DNA of 64,000 bases from Neorhizobium petrolearium (GCF_017873175.1 NZ_JAGGJW010000001.1:620001-684000), one strand, 5' to 3'; shown: positions 8,271 to 17,801, numbered from the stretch's first letter. Notes: generated by a model from the sequence alone, not told the origin. Made by a program: numbers and translations.

Positions 8271-9055
8271 ATCTTGCCGCCACCTTTCGTCCATCGCCGG
8301 CAACGCGGCGGACCTTCGACCGGCTTGTCGTCGAAAGCTTTGCAACACGGGCCGAAATGGGGATTGCTGCGGCGGCGGATATTGCGGCTGCTTTGGCCGA
8401 GCGTCTTGCCCGGCAATCTGATGTGAGGATGGTGTTTGCGGCCGCCCCCAGCCAGGCGGATATGCTGGAGGCGCTCTGCGCCAAGCCGGGCATCGATTGG
8501 AGTCGCGTCACAGCCTTCCACATGGATGAATATATCGGGCTCTCACCGTCTTCGCCCGCCCGTTTTGCCAACTGGCTGGACGCGCACGTCTTTAGCAAGT
8601 TGCCCTTCGCCGCCGTCCATCGCATCACGCCGGAGCCGGATGCTGCGGCCGAGGTCCGCCGCTATGCCGACCTGTTGAACGAGGCGCCGATCGATTTCGT
8701 CTGCCTCGGCATTGGCGTCAACGGCCACATCGCCTTCAACGACCCGCCGGTTGCGGATTTCGCCGATCCGCTAGATGTCAAGGTCGTCGAGTTGGACGAC
8801 GTCTGCCGTCAGCAGCAGGTCGATGACGAGTGTTTTCCCGATCTCGCTTCCGTGCCTCACGAGGCGATCACCTTGACGGTGCCGCGCCTGCTCAGAGCCG
8901 ACCGGCTGTTCTGTGTCGTGCCGGGCGCCGTCAAGCGCGATGCCGTTTCGAAGGCGCTTTACGGTCCGCTGGCCACCGAATGCCCGGCGAGCGTCCTGCG
9001 CACCCATCCGGCTTGCACCCTCTATGTCGACAAGGACTCCGACCCCGATGCCTGA
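8255..9055 (+). CDS. Glucosamine-6-phosphate deaminase-like protein (divergent NagB subfamily)
   Basis: A 266-residue member of the NagB/6-phosphogluconolactonase fold. Substrate-loop and active-site blocks are recognisable: VRMVFAAAPSQADML in place of the classical TGGTP loop, FHMDEYIGLS (D91), and GIGVNGHIAFNDPP. In Escherichia coli NagB the last block carries the catalytic D141, H143 and E148; here these positions are N156, H158 and D163, so two of three differ. It may still deaminate an amino-sugar phosphate, or act on a related substrate. It overlaps the next gene by eight bases and stands first in the enzyme operon after the operator. The start at 8255 is uncertain, as its ribosome-binding site is weak. 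Confidence 0.8.
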   Translation: METALNLAATFRPSPATRRTFDRLVVESFATRAEMGIAAAADIAAALAERLARQSDVRMVFAAAPSQADMLEALCAKPGIDWSRVTAFHMDEYIGLSPSSPARFANWLDAHVFSKLPFAAVHRITPEPDAAAEVRRYADLLNEAPIDFVCLGIGVNGHIAFNDPPVADFADPLDVKVVELDDVCRQQQVDDECFPDLASVPHEAITLTVPRLLRADRLFCVVPGAVKRDAVSKALYGPLATECPASVLRTHPACTLYVDKDSDPDA

Positions 9056-9827
9056 CAAGACCGTCATCGATGCGGATCAGCTCTGCGAAGGTTATTTCGC
9101 TTCGACCCAAGCCCTGATGCGCCGGGTGCTGGAAGAGGAAAAGACTGCGCTCGATCAGGCGGCTTCGAAGCTCGCGGATCAGATCGCTGCCGACCGTCTG
9201 GTGCATATCTATGGCCCTGGCGGCCATTCCAACCTCGCCTCGCAGGAGGTTTTCTTCCGCGCCGGCGGACTGATGCATATCAGCGCCATACTGGACGAAG
9301 GCACCTTGCTTTCGAACGGCGCATTGCGTTCCATGGCGATCGAACGCACGCCTGGTTACGGCAAGGTGGTGATCGCCAACCAGCGGCTCGGCAAAAACGA
9401 CCTGCTGATCCTGGTGAATGCGTACGGGATCAATGCGGCGCTGATCGATGCGGCGCTGGAGGCGCGTCGGCGCGGCACATTCTTGATCGGCATCAGTTCC
9501 CGTGAGCATGCCTCGAACACGTCGCCGGATCATCCGGCGCGGCATCCGACCAGGCAGAATCTGCACGACATCGTCGACATTGCCGTTGACTGCAAGGTAC
9601 CGATTGGCGACGCGGTGGTTGCCGTGCCGGGCATGAGCGAGAACATCGCGGCGATCTCCACGTTCGCCAATGCTTTCACGCTCAATTGTCTGGTGATCCG
9701 GACGGTCGCCAAGCTTGTTGAGCGCGGCATCGAACCGCCGGTCTGGCGCAGCGGCAACGCGCCGGGCGGCGACGAGGCGAATGCCCGTTTCATCGACAAA
9801 TTCCAGGGGCGGGTGAGGGCGCTCTGA
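9048..9827 (+). CDS. SIS-domain sugar isomerase-like protein
   Basis: A 259-residue protein with one phosphosugar-binding SIS domain (about residues 30-200): LVHIYGPGGHSNLASQEVFFRAGG forms the first strand and loop, and DLLILVNAYGINAALIDAAL with GTFLIGIS the second half. This resembles uncharacterised SIS proteins often found beside N-acetylglucosamine-type catabolic genes. Probable roles are aldose-ketose isomerisation of a phosphosugar or sensing one. The start at 9048 (MPDKTV) overlaps the nagB-like gene by eight bases; the longer open frame upstream is a shadow of that gene. NagA follows after two bases, so the three are translated together. Confidence 0.82.
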   Translation: MPDKTVIDADQLCEGYFASTQALMRRVLEEEKTALDQAASKLADQIAADRLVHIYGPGGHSNLASQEVFFRAGGLMHISAILDEGTLLSNGALRSMAIERTPGYGKVVIANQRLGKNDLLILVNAYGINAALIDAALEARRRGTFLIGISSREHASNTSPDHPARHPTRQNLHDIVDIAVDCKVPIGDAVVAVPGMSENIAAISTFANAFTLNCLVIRTVAKLVERGIEPPVWRSGNAPGGDEANARFIDKFQGRVRAL

Positions 9828-9829
9828 CC

Positions 9830-10969
9830 ATGGTCGTCGACGGTATCGATCCCCGCACCGGCAAAGGTATCGCGATCGAGATCGCGGACGGCAGGATTTC
9901 CGCCGTCCGCCCGGCAGAAAACACCAGCTCGCATTTTCTCTCGGCGGGTCTCGTCGACCTGCAGGTCAATGGTTTTCGCGGCTTCGACCTGAACAACGGC
10001 GAGGTGACGCCGAAGATCGTTCTCTCACTTTGCGAAGAGCTTCTAAGCGTCGGCGTGACCACATGGCTGCCGACCATCATTACCGCTTCGGAGGAAGCGA
10101 TCCTCCAGGCGTTGGAAGCCATCGCGAAAATCCGTGCCGGCCATCGGTTGATCGCTGAAATGGTGCCGGGCGTGCATGTCGAAGGCCCATCGATCTCAGA
10201 TCAGGACGGCCCACGCGGCGCGCATCCGCTGGAGCATGTCCGTCCGCCTTCGATTGCGGAGTTCAATCGCTGGCAACAGGCCTGCGGCAATCTCGTATCC
10301 ATGGTGACGATCGCCCCCGAGTACGAAGGCAGCATCGACTATATCCGCGCTCTTGCGACGCACGGTGTTCATGTCGCGCTCGGCCATACGGCCGCGACAC
10401 CGGAGCAAATCCATGCGGCGGCGGAAGCAGGTGCGGTGCTCTCCACCCATCTCGGCAACGGGGCGGCGGCCATGCTGCCGCGCCATCCGAATTTCATCTG
10501 GGCGCAGCTTGCCGACGACCGGCTGACGGCGAGCTTCATCGCCGATGGCTGGCACCTGCCGGCCGACACATTCAAGGCCATGCTGCGCGCCAAGGGCATG
10601 GATCGGACGATCCTTGTGTCCGACATGGTGGCGCTCGCCGGCATGCCGCCTGGCGTTTATGACCAGCCCGTCGGCGGCCGCGTCGAGGTTTCGCCGGAAG
10701 GTCGCATCAGTGTCGCCGGCACGCCCTATCTCGCCGGCGCCAGTCTGCCGCTTTCCGCCAATGTGGCGATCGCCGCCGACATGGCGGGCATTCCGCTGGC
10801 GGATGCCTTGGTTCTGGCGACCCAAAATCCCGGACGCTTCGTCGGTGGGCGTGGAAGGTTGGAGGTCGGTGCCCGTGCCGATCTCATCCGCTTCGACTGG
10901 TCGGAAGGCGAACGCGAGTTGAAGGTTCGCGAGGCCTGGGTTCATGGCGAGAAGGCGTTTTGCGGATGA
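9830..10969 (+). CDS. nagA: N-acetylglucosamine-6-phosphate deacetylase-like amidohydrolase
   Basis: A 379-residue amidohydrolase barrel that would remove the acetyl group from an N-acetylhexosamine 6-phosphate. The residues used by Escherichia coli NagA are all visible: Q45 and N47 in VDLQVNG, metal ligand E118 in GVHVEGP, metal ligands H186 (ALGHTAAT) and H207 (STHLGNGAAAM), and catalytic D265 (ILVSDMVALAG). The C-terminal ATQNPGRFVG and GARADLIRFDW segments are typical. It starts two bases after the SIS gene stop and ends in an ATGA overlap with the ceramidase-like gene. The exact hexosamine phosphate is unknown. Confidence 0.88.
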   Translation: MVVDGIDPRTGKGIAIEIADGRISAVRPAENTSSHFLSAGLVDLQVNGFRGFDLNNGEVTPKIVLSLCEELLSVGVTTWLPTIITASEEAILQALEAIAKIRAGHRLIAEMVPGVHVEGPSISDQDGPRGAHPLEHVRPPSIAEFNRWQQACGNLVSMVTIAPEYEGSIDYIRALATHGVHVALGHTAATPEQIHAAAEAGAVLSTHLGNGAAAMLPRHPNFIWAQLADDRLTASFIADGWHLPADTFKAMLRAKGMDRTILVSDMVALAGMPPGVYDQPVGGRVEVSPEGRISVAGTPYLAGASLPLSANVAIAADMAGIPLADALVLATQNPGRFVGGRGRLEVGARADLIRFDWSEGERELKVREAWVHGEKAFCG

Positions 10970-12216
10970 TCCGAGCCGGTGCCGCCATCGTCGATATCAC
11001 GCCGCCGCCCGGTCTTGCCATGTCCGGCTTTGCAGCCCGCAGCCTGCCGGCGAAAGGTGCGCATGACGCGCTGACGGCGCGGGCCGTGGTGATCGGGGAC
11101 ACGGCGGTGGTCGTGGCCGATGTCATCGGCATAGACGCGGCCATGAGCACCCGGATCAGAGAGCGCTGCGTGCTGCCGGCGGAAAATGTCGTGGTCGCCG
11201 CGCTCCATAATCACGGTGGTCCGGTTTCCATGGCCGGCCGGCTCAGCATTGCCGCCGACCCCACTTACCTGGAGCGGCTGGAAGATGCCTGTATAGCGGC
11301 CGTCGACAAGGCGGCCGCGGGGCGTCAGCATGCGACGATGACGATAGGGAAGGGAAGTGATCCGGGGATTGCCCGCAATCGCCGTCATCCCGGCGGGCCG
11401 GTGGACGCCTCCCTGCCGCTTTTGCGTATTCGCGACAAAAACGGTGCCATGATCGCGGTCGTTACGGCCTATGCCTGCCATCCGGTGGTGCTCGCCGCCG
11501 ACAACCTGCTCTGGACCGCAGACTATCCGCATTTCGTGCGGCAGTTGCTGGAAGAGGCCTATCCCGGCACAATAGCGCTGTTCATGACCGGCTGCGTCGG
11601 AGACGCCAATACCGGCCATTCGGCGCATGCCTCGATCGCGCTCTCGGCCAATCCGGACCGGACTTTCGAAGCCGCAGAACGCATTGGCCGCAAGGTCGCC
11701 GAGGCGGCCCTGGCAGCCTCGGAGCAAACGATTTCCGGCACCGCTACAGCGCGAAACGGCACCGTCACCCTCGGTTTTCGGCGCCGCGAGACGGAAGCGC
11801 CCGAAGTTCTCGAAAAACGCTGGCGGGAAGAAGCTCTGACGGCCGAGCCTGCCCGTAGAAGCCTGCTTGGATATTGGGCTGAATGGGCTCGCGCTGTCGC
11901 GTCTGGTGAGCCCGAACCGCTTTCCGCCCGCGTTACCGTGCTCGACTGGGGCGGTGTGCCGGTCGTGGCGCTGCCCGGCGAGATATTTGCCGAAACCGCG
12001 CTTGCGATCCGTGCAGCCATTGGTCCCGAAAAACCGGCCTTCGTTGTCGGTTTTGCCGACGACAATCCGGGCTACATCCCGCCTTCAGGTGAATTCCTGC
12101 ACGGCGGTTATGAGGTGGATGAGGCGCACCGCTATTACGGTTTGGCGGCAACGTTCGCGCCGGGCTCCGCCGAGACATTGGCCGCCTGCGCCATCGAGCT
12201 TGCTGCCGGCAATTGA
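10966..12216 (+). CDS. Neutral/alkaline ceramidase N-terminal-domain protein, probable zinc amidohydrolase
   Basis: A 416-residue protein opening with AGAAIVDITPPPG, the signature of the neutral ceramidase N-terminal family. Candidate zinc ligands of that family are kept: H81 and H83 in LHNHGGP, H172 in AYACHPVV and E339 in PGEIF. The block that carries the catalytic serine in characterised ceramidases (GDxS) reads VGDANTG here, so the serine appears to be absent. No signal peptide or lipid-binding C-terminal domain is seen, which suggests a cytosolic enzyme acting on a soluble substrate, not on ceramide. Context inside the amino-sugar operon suggests an N-acyl amide or a related bond. The ATG at 10966 overlaps the nagA stop (ATGA). 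Confidence 0.8.
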   Translation: MIRAGAAIVDITPPPGLAMSGFAARSLPAKGAHDALTARAVVIGDTAVVVADVIGIDAAMSTRIRERCVLPAENVVVAALHNHGGPVSMAGRLSIAADPTYLERLEDACIAAVDKAAAGRQHATMTIGKGSDPGIARNRRHPGGPVDASLPLLRIRDKNGAMIAVVTAYACHPVVLAADNLLWTADYPHFVRQLLEEAYPGTIALFMTGCVGDANTGHSAHASIALSANPDRTFEAAERIGRKVAEAALAASEQTISGTATARNGTVTLGFRRRETEAPEVLEKRWREEALTAEPARRSLLGYWAEWARAVASGEPEPLSARVTVLDWGGVPVVALPGEIFAETALAIRAAIGPEKPAFVVGFADDNPGYIPPSGEFLHGGYEVDEAHRYYGLAATFAPGSAETLAACAIELAAGN

Positions 12217-12264
12217 GGAGGAGTGAACGCATGATTTCCACTGCCACGAACAGCCATCCGATGC

Positions 12265-12290
12265 TTGACACGCAACCGGTTGCATGAGAG
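12265..12290 (+). promoter_or_regulatory. Promoter with second LacI-type operator, before the ABC transporter genes
   Basis: TTGACA (12265-12270) is followed directly by CGCAACCGGTTGCATG. The core GCAACCGGTTGC (12272-12283) is a perfect palindrome, with one mismatch to the 16-bp form at 8163-8178. The next bases (GAGAGTTTTTTT, then AACAACAAGAGGGA) also resemble those after the first site, so the two promoters look like duplicates. Confidence 0.78.
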
Positions 12291-12322
12291 TTTTTTTGTC
12301 AACAACAAGAGGGAACAGGGAC

Positions 12323-13624
12323 ATGAAAAACGCATCAGTAAAGAACAGGATTTCCACCCGCGTGCTGCTCCTGAACGCGGTATTCGGCGCCGCTCTGCTG
12401 TCCGGCGTTTCTTCCGCTTCGGCCGAGACGTTGACGGTCTGGAGCGGTTATCCGGAAATGGCGCCGTTTTATGAGCATGTCGCGCAGGGCCTGAAGGCTG
12501 CCCATCCGGACCTTGAAGTGAAGGTCGAGGCGATCGCCCTTCGCGAACATGAAAAACGCGTGGCGCTCGGCCTTACCGGCGGCCAGGAAGGCGTCACCGT
12601 CATCGAGCTTTCCGGCTCGACCGCGACCCGCTACCTTGAGAATGATCTTCTTCCGGAAGCACCGGACGAGATCGCGACTTTCGTGAAGGACCCGAAGAAC
12701 TTCGACAAGTTCTTCAGCGACACGGCAAGCTATGACGATACGGTTTATGGCGTGCCGCTCTTCCGCGGCCAGGGCGCGCTCTTCTACAATACCGACATGT
12801 TCAAGGCCGCCGGCCTCACCGAGCCGCCGAAGACCATGGAAGACTATTCCAAATATGCCGAGAAACTGACGCAGCGCGACGCTTCCGGCAAGGCGACGGT
12901 TTCCGGCTGGAGCCTGCGTCTTTCCGGCGGCGGACAGGGCATTGCCGAAAAGTTCTGGATCAACCTTCATCAGTTCGGCGGCGCTCTTCTGGTTCCGGCC
13001 GGTGATGGCAAGTGGAAGACCAATTTCGCCAACGAGGCCGGCCGCAAGGCGCTGAAGCAGTATCTCGAAAACATCTTCACGCTTAAGACCGTGACGCCGG
13101 AAATGCCGGCTGATGCCGATGCCTTCGAACGCGGCCAGACGGCCATGTTCATCCGCGAATCCTGGGTGATCGGCGATATCGCCAAGAAGGCACCGGATCT
13201 GAAATACGCAACCGCGCCGCTGCCGAAGGGATCGATCGCCCTGCCGACCAACCTCTACGTGGCAGGTGACGATGCGGACATAGGCTGGGAATTCGCCAAG
13301 GCGACCAATTCGCCGGAAAACCTTGTCTGGCTGCTCGAGAATGTCGGCTGGCTGCCCAACCGCTCGGGCGTCGATTATTCGAGCGTCACAACCAAGCAGC
13401 CGGCTTTCGCGGCTTTCGTCGATTATCCGCAGGGGTATGAGTTCTTCACGCTGCCGTCGATCGGCCCGATCGAGGAAATCCTGACCCGTGTTGCGGCGCA
13501 GCTTGTCGTCGCCTTCGCAGATGCCTCGATGGCCGGTGACGACGCCAAGATCGACGCCTTCCTAAAGAAGGCAAGCTATGAGGTCGACACGATCCTCGAT
13601 CGCGAAGGCCTGGCTGCGAAATAA
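12323..13624 (+). CDS. Sugar ABC transporter, periplasmic substrate-binding protein
   Basis: A 433-residue family-1 extracellular solute-binding protein. A signal peptide covers about residues 1-35 (hydrophobic VLLLNAVFGAALLSG, cleavage near SASAE), then ETLTVWSGYPEM opens the mature protein. Later blocks (YGVPLFRGQGALFYNTDMFKAAGL; FERGQTAMFIRESWVIG; LVWLLENVGWLPNRSGV) are typical of CUT1 sugar receptors. The start is the ATG at 12323, after AGAGGGAACAGGGAC. Two permeases follow. The ligand is unknown; the flanking genes point to an amino sugar-containing or uronic sugar. Its own operator-promoter allows higher expression than the enzymes upstream. Confidence 0.9.
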   Translation: MKNASVKNRISTRVLLLNAVFGAALLSGVSSASAETLTVWSGYPEMAPFYEHVAQGLKAAHPDLEVKVEAIALREHEKRVALGLTGGQEGVTVIELSGSTATRYLENDLLPEAPDEIATFVKDPKNFDKFFSDTASYDDTVYGVPLFRGQGALFYNTDMFKAAGLTEPPKTMEDYSKYAEKLTQRDASGKATVSGWSLRLSGGGQGIAEKFWINLHQFGGALLVPAGDGKWKTNFANEAGRKALKQYLENIFTLKTVTPEMPADADAFERGQTAMFIRESWVIGDIAKKAPDLKYATAPLPKGSIALPTNLYVAGDDADIGWEFAKATNSPENLVWLLENVGWLPNRSGVDYSSVTTKQPAFAAFVDYPQGYEFFTLPSIGPIEEILTRVAAQLVVAFADASMAGDDAKIDAFLKKASYEVDTILDREGLAAK

Positions 13625-13697
13625 TCGCTTACCTGCCACTCGCCAATTGCATCCGCCCGGGGCATCATCGTCCCGGGCGCTCTTCGGGGATGACCGT

Positions 13698-14585
13698 ATG
13701 CTGAAGCGCAAAAGATTCATTTTTGCGATCCTCGCGATCCTGCCGACGCTGGCGATCTTCGCCTACGTGCGGCTCTATCCGATCGCCGACACGCTAAGGC
13801 TCAGCCTTTTCAAATGGGACATACTGTCGAAGCGCAAGCCGTTCATCGGCCTCGCGAATTTTCGCGAACTGATGGGCGACCATCTGTTTCTCGACGCGCT
13901 CGTCAACACGACGATCATCGCCTTTGGCGTATTGTTCCTGACAATCCCGATGGCGCTCGTCATCGCCGCGCTGATCTTCCATCGCACCCGCTCGCGGATG
14001 GCCGGGTTTTATGAGACGGCGGTTTTCATTCCGCATGTCGTCTCACTGGTGCCGGCCGCTATGGCCTGGAAATGGATTTTCGATGCAAGGCTCGGTCCGC
14101 TTAACGCGCTTTTGACCTTTTTCGGCATCCCGGCGCAGAACTGGCTGTTCGACCCGGTTCTCTCGGTCATCTGCATCATCGTGCTTTGCTCCTGGCAGGC
14201 GCTGGGTTATGCGGTGCTGATCTATATCGTCGGCTTCAAGAACCTGCCGGTTTCCCTCTACGAGGCGGCAAAGCTCGACGGCGCGTCCGGTCCGCAGAGC
14301 TTCTGGCATCTGTCGATCCCGATGCTGAAACCGATCACGCTCTATGTCTCGGTCGTGACCCTGGTGTCCGGCTTCAACGTCTATGCCCAGGCCTTCGTCC
14401 TGGCATCCGATGCGCAAGGCGCGCCTGGAAGGCAGGTGAGGGTTCTGGTGCTCGACATGCTGGAAAACAGTTTCCGCAACTATCGTGTCGGCTATGCTGC
14501 ATCGGAAGCCGTGGTGCTTCTGGTCATCGTGCTTGTGCTGACGCTGATCCAGTTCTCGATGCTGCGGGAAAGGAGCAAGGCATGA
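13698..14585 (+). CDS. Sugar ABC transporter permease (MalF/UgpA type)
   Basis: A 295-residue inner-membrane protein with about six hydrophobic segments. It carries the cytoplasmic EAA loop YEAAKLDGASGPQSFWHLSIP, which docks on the ATPase. The start at 13698 (MLKRKRF) is chosen because the basic N-terminus precedes the first membrane helix, and the longer frame upstream is not protein-like. It lies 73 bases after the binding protein and overlaps the second permease by four bases (ATGA). It forms the channel as a heterodimer with that protein. Confidence 0.92.
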   Translation: MLKRKRFIFAILAILPTLAIFAYVRLYPIADTLRLSLFKWDILSKRKPFIGLANFRELMGDHLFLDALVNTTIIAFGVLFLTIPMALVIAALIFHRTRSRMAGFYETAVFIPHVVSLVPAAMAWKWIFDARLGPLNALLTFFGIPAQNWLFDPVLSVICIIVLCSWQALGYAVLIYIVGFKNLPVSLYEAAKLDGASGPQSFWHLSIPMLKPITLYVSVVTLVSGFNVYAQAFVLASDAQGAPGRQVRVLVLDMLENSFRNYRVGYAASEAVVLLVIVLVLTLIQFSMLRERSKA

Positions 14586-15478
14586 CGACCGATATCGCGA
14601 CCATTCATGTGGAGCCGACGCCGGACGAGCTTGCCGAAGGCCGCCGCCTGCGCCGCAGGAAGCGCCTCACCAATCTCGCGATCGATGCTTTCCTCATCGT
14701 CGTCTCGCTGCTGATGCTGCTGCCGCTCGTCTTCCTGGTGGCGAACGCCTTCAAGACGCCGGCCGAAATGCTTGCCTGGCCGCCGACCATCATCCCGCGT
14801 GACCCGACCTTGGAGAATTTCTCGGCCGTGCTCGGCGAGACGCCGCTCCTGCGCTGGATCGGCAACAGCCTCGCCTTCGCCATCCTTTCGACGCTTGCCA
14901 TCGTCGCGACATCGGCGATTGCAGGCTATATCTTCGGAAAATTCCGCTTCGGAACGTTGAACGTCATCTTCGCACTGTTCCTCGCTACGGCGATCGTACC
15001 GTTCGAGGTCTACATGATCCCGCTCTATTTCCAGGCAAAGAGCCTCGGCATCCTGAATTCCGTCTGGGGCCTGCTGCTCGGTTATCTGGTGATGAGCTTT
15101 GGCATCTTCCTGATCCGCCAGAATGTCATCCATTCGATCCCGGACGAGCTTTTGGAGGCGGCGCGTATCGACGGCGCCGGCGAATTCTGGATTTTTCTGC
15201 ACATCGTCCTGCCGCTCCTGCGCGGCGCGCTGGGTGCGCTCGCCGTGCTTGCCTTTTTCCAGGCCTGGACGGCGTTTGCCTGGCCGATGATCGTCGCCAC
15301 GACCCGAACGAGCTACACGATCGAAGTGGGGCTGGCGCTCTTCCAGACCGGCTTCACGGTTGATCTCGGCCGTTTGAGCGCGGCTTCGGCGACGGTACTT
15401 ATTCCTTCGATCCTGCTCTTCGTCATCCTGCGACGCAACTTCGTGCAGGGTGTCGCAAGCACCGGTTTGAAGGAGTGA
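14582..15478 (+). CDS. Sugar ABC transporter permease (MalG/UgpE type)
   Basis: A 298-residue inner-membrane protein with a charged cytoplasmic N-terminus (RRLRRRKRL), six likely membrane helices, and the EAA loop LEAARIDGAGEFWIFLHIVLP. The KTPAEMLAWPPTIIP segment after helix 1 is typical of the second permease in CUT1 systems. The ATG at 14582 overlaps the stop of the first permease, so the two are translationally coupled. The AGE-like gene begins five bases downstream. Confidence 0.92.
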   Translation: MTTDIATIHVEPTPDELAEGRRLRRRKRLTNLAIDAFLIVVSLLMLLPLVFLVANAFKTPAEMLAWPPTIIPRDPTLENFSAVLGETPLLRWIGNSLAFAILSTLAIVATSAIAGYIFGKFRFGTLNVIFALFLATAIVPFEVYMIPLYFQAKSLGILNSVWGLLLGYLVMSFGIFLIRQNVIHSIPDELLEAARIDGAGEFWIFLHIVLPLLRGALGALAVLAFFQAWTAFAWPMIVATTRTSYTIEVGLALFQTGFTVDLGRLSAASATVLIPSILLFVILRRNFVQGVASTGLKE

Positions 15479-15482
15479 TGCG

Positions 15483-16709
15483 ATGGATTTTTTCGAGGAA
15501 GCGCGCACCATCTATGCGGCGGCGAATGCCGGCACGCTCTATTGGATGCTGCAGCGGCCGATGCTTGGCGGCGGATTTCTCAATACCAAGCAGAACAGCC
15601 TGATGCTGAAGGATTACGGTCCGGAAGACGGCATCCGCGGCCCGGATTATACCTACGGCTGGATTCAGGGCAGGGGGCTGGAATCCCTCGTCATGCATGC
15701 GGCATTCTTCGACGACGAACTGCCGCCGCTCGCCAAGAAGCTGGATACCGCCGGTCGGCGCCTTTACGACCTGCTCGCCGCCCTGCAGAAACCGGACGGC
15801 CATGCCTATTTCTGCTACGGCCGGGACATGGCGCCGGTCTATGCGGATGCCGCCGGCGCCGTCCGGCCTCAGGAAAGGCCGAGGCTGATCTACACCTATT
15901 CGGATGCCTTTGTGGCCAAGGGTCTGATCGCCACCGCAAGCCGTTACGGCCTGACCGGCCTGGCCGACCATCTCGCCTATTTCGACGGGGTAATCGCCTC
16001 GATCGAGCACGGCCGTTTCCAGATGGACGAGCGCCGGCCGTTGTCGCTCGACAGTCTCGCAATGCAGCCGAATGATTTCGGCCCGCGCATGATCCTGCTC
16101 GGCGCCGCCGGCATGCTGAAACGCTTCGGCCATACGGCGCATCTCGCATATGCCGACCGCTTCATTGCCCATGTCATCGACCTCCATCTCGATGCCGGAA
16201 CCGGGCTGCTCCGCAACGTGCCGGGCGAGGACGCCTGCAATGTCGGCCACGGCATCGAATTCGTGGGCTTCGCGCTCGACTACCTTGACGACAATTGCGA
16301 TCCGGCGCTGATCGAAACGCTGGAACGCATTCTTGTCTCTTCGTTCCGCAAGGGCTTTGTCGGGCCGGGCATCGCGCTGACCGTCTCGATTGCGACCGGC
16401 GAGGCGCAGAGCCCCTATTGCCCCTGGTGGTCGCTGCCGGAGACGATCCGCGCTGCCGCGCTTTGCCACGAGCGCACCCGCAGCGCCGAGAGTCTGGAGA
16501 TATGGAAAGCGGCGCATGCAGCTTTCTTCGAACGTTACTGGCGCGGTACGCCGCCGATCGCCTACCAGACCATGACGAAAGACGGACCGGCCGATTTCGT
16601 CCCCGCCACGCCCGACCTCGACCCCGGTTATCACACCGGCCTCAGCCTGCTCGCAGCCCTCCGCGCCGCCGACCGGCTCAGCCTCCAGACACACGCAATC
16701 TCAGGATAA
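15483..16709 (+). CDS. N-acylglucosamine 2-epimerase (AGE)-fold protein
   Basis: A 408-residue protein of the alpha/alpha-barrel AGE superfamily, which includes N-acylglucosamine 2-epimerase and aldose-ketose isomerases. Two diagnostic blocks are seen: [14 protein letters not shown] near residue 255, matching the active-site GHxIE motif, and [15 protein letters not shown], matching the WWxxxExxRA motif. It lies between the permease and ATPase genes with gaps of four bases on each side, so it belongs to the transport operon. A likely role is epimerising the imported sugar or one of its products before oxidation or dehydration by the downstream enzymes. Substrate specificity cannot be read from sequence. 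Confidence 0.75.
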   Translation: MDFFEEARTIYAAANAGTLYWMLQRPMLGGGFLNTKQNSLMLKDYGPEDGIRGPDYTYGWIQGRGLESLVMHAAFFDDELPPLAKKLDTAGRRLYDLLAALQKPDGHAYFCYGRDMAPVYADAAGAVRPQERPRLIYTYSDAFVAKGLIATASRYGLTGLADHLAYFDGVIASIEHGRFQMDERRPLSLDSLAMQPNDFGPRMILLGAAGMLKRFGHTAHLAYADRFIAHVIDLHLDAGTGLLRNVPGEDACNVGHGIEFVGFALDYLDDNCDPALIETLERILVSSFRKGFVGPGIALTVSIATGEAQSPYCPWWSLPETIRAAALCHERTRSAESLEIWKAAHAAFFERYWRGTPPIAYQTMTKDGPADFVPATPDLDPGYHTGLSLLAALRAADRLSLQTHAISG

Positions 16710-16713
16710 ATTC

Positions 16714-17781
16714 ATGGCTTCCGTTGAAATCCAGAATGTCCGCAAGGCCTATGGCGATTTCGAAACCATCAAGGGCGTCTCCGTCGACGTGCCGGATGGT
16801 GCCTTCGTCGTGCTCGTCGGCCCGTCCGGCTGCGGCAAGTCCACGCTTCTGCGCATGATCGCTGGCCTGGAGGAAATCACCGACGGCACGATCCGCATCG
16901 GCGGCCGCGTCATCAACGATGTCGAGCCGAAACATCGCGACATCGCCATGGTCTTTCAGAACTATGCGCTCTATCCGCATATGACGATCGCCGAAAACAT
17001 GGGCTTCTCGCTGCGGCTGGCGAAGAAACCGAAGGAGGAGATCGCCTCCCGCGTGACGGATGCCGCACGCATCCTCGGCCTCACCGATTACCTGCAGCGT
17101 TATCCGAAACAGCTTTCCGGCGGCCAGCGCCAGCGCGTCGCCATGGGCCGCGCGATCGTGCGCAACCCGAAAGTCTTCCTCTTCGACGAGCCACTGTCGA
17201 ACCTGGATGCCAAGCTGCGCGTGCAGATGCGCGCCGAACTCAAGGACATCCATGCCCGCATCAGGACGACCACCGTCTACGTCACCCACGATCAGATCGA
17301 GGCCATGACCATGGCAGACCGGATCGTGGTGATGAGGGATGGCGTCGTGGAACAGGTGGGCGCGCCGCTCGATCTTTACGACAAGCCGGTCAACACCTTC
17401 GTCGCAAGCTTCATCGGCTCGCCGTCAATGAACTTCCTTGCCGCCAGGGTGGCGGAAGATCGCAAGTCTGTCGCAACGGAAAACGGTATTCGACTGCCGC
17501 TCGGCATCGAAGCCCCGGCCGCGCCCGGCACGGCGGTGACCTATGGTATCCGCCCCGAGCATCTGGCGATCGCCTCGGTCGGCGAGGGCGTTCCAATGAC
17601 CGTGACGAATATCGAGCCGACCGGCTCGGAAACCTTCGTGCAGGGCACGGTCGACGGGCAGAAAATCTCCGCGCAACTGCGCGAGCGGCTTTTCATCAGG
17701 ACCGGCGAAGTGCTCAATCTGGCGCTTGCGCCCACCAACAGCCATGTCTTCGATGCCGCCACCGGCATGCGGCTCGGCTGA
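16714..17781 (+). CDS. Sugar ABC transporter ATP-binding protein (UgpC/MsmK/MalK type)
   Basis: A 355-residue ATPase that energises the two permeases. Walker A is GPSGCGKST (36-44), the signature is [14 protein letters not shown] (from 134), Walker B is [12 protein letters not shown] (154-165), and the switch histidine is in THDQIEAMT. The C-terminal third is a regulatory TOBE/OB domain ([20 protein letters not shown]), as in MalK. MalK-like ATPases can be shared among several CUT1 importers, but the position inside this operon points to the local one. A 20-base gap separates it from uxuA. Confidence 0.94.
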   Translation: MASVEIQNVRKAYGDFETIKGVSVDVPDGAFVVLVGPSGCGKSTLLRMIAGLEEITDGTIRIGGRVINDVEPKHRDIAMVFQNYALYPHMTIAENMGFSLRLAKKPKEEIASRVTDAARILGLTDYLQRYPKQLSGGQRQRVAMGRAIVRNPKVFLFDEPLSNLDAKLRVQMRAELKDIHARIRTTTVYVTHDQIEAMTMADRIVVMRDGVVEQVGAPLDLYDKPVNTFVASFIGSPSMNFLAARVAEDRKSVATENGIRLPLGIEAPAAPGTAVTYGIRPEHLAIASVGEGVPMTVTNIEPTGSETFVQGTVDGQKISAQLRERLFIRTGEVLNLALAPTNSHVFDAATGMRLG

Positions 17782-17801
17782 CAAGCATAAGGTAAAATAC
17801 G

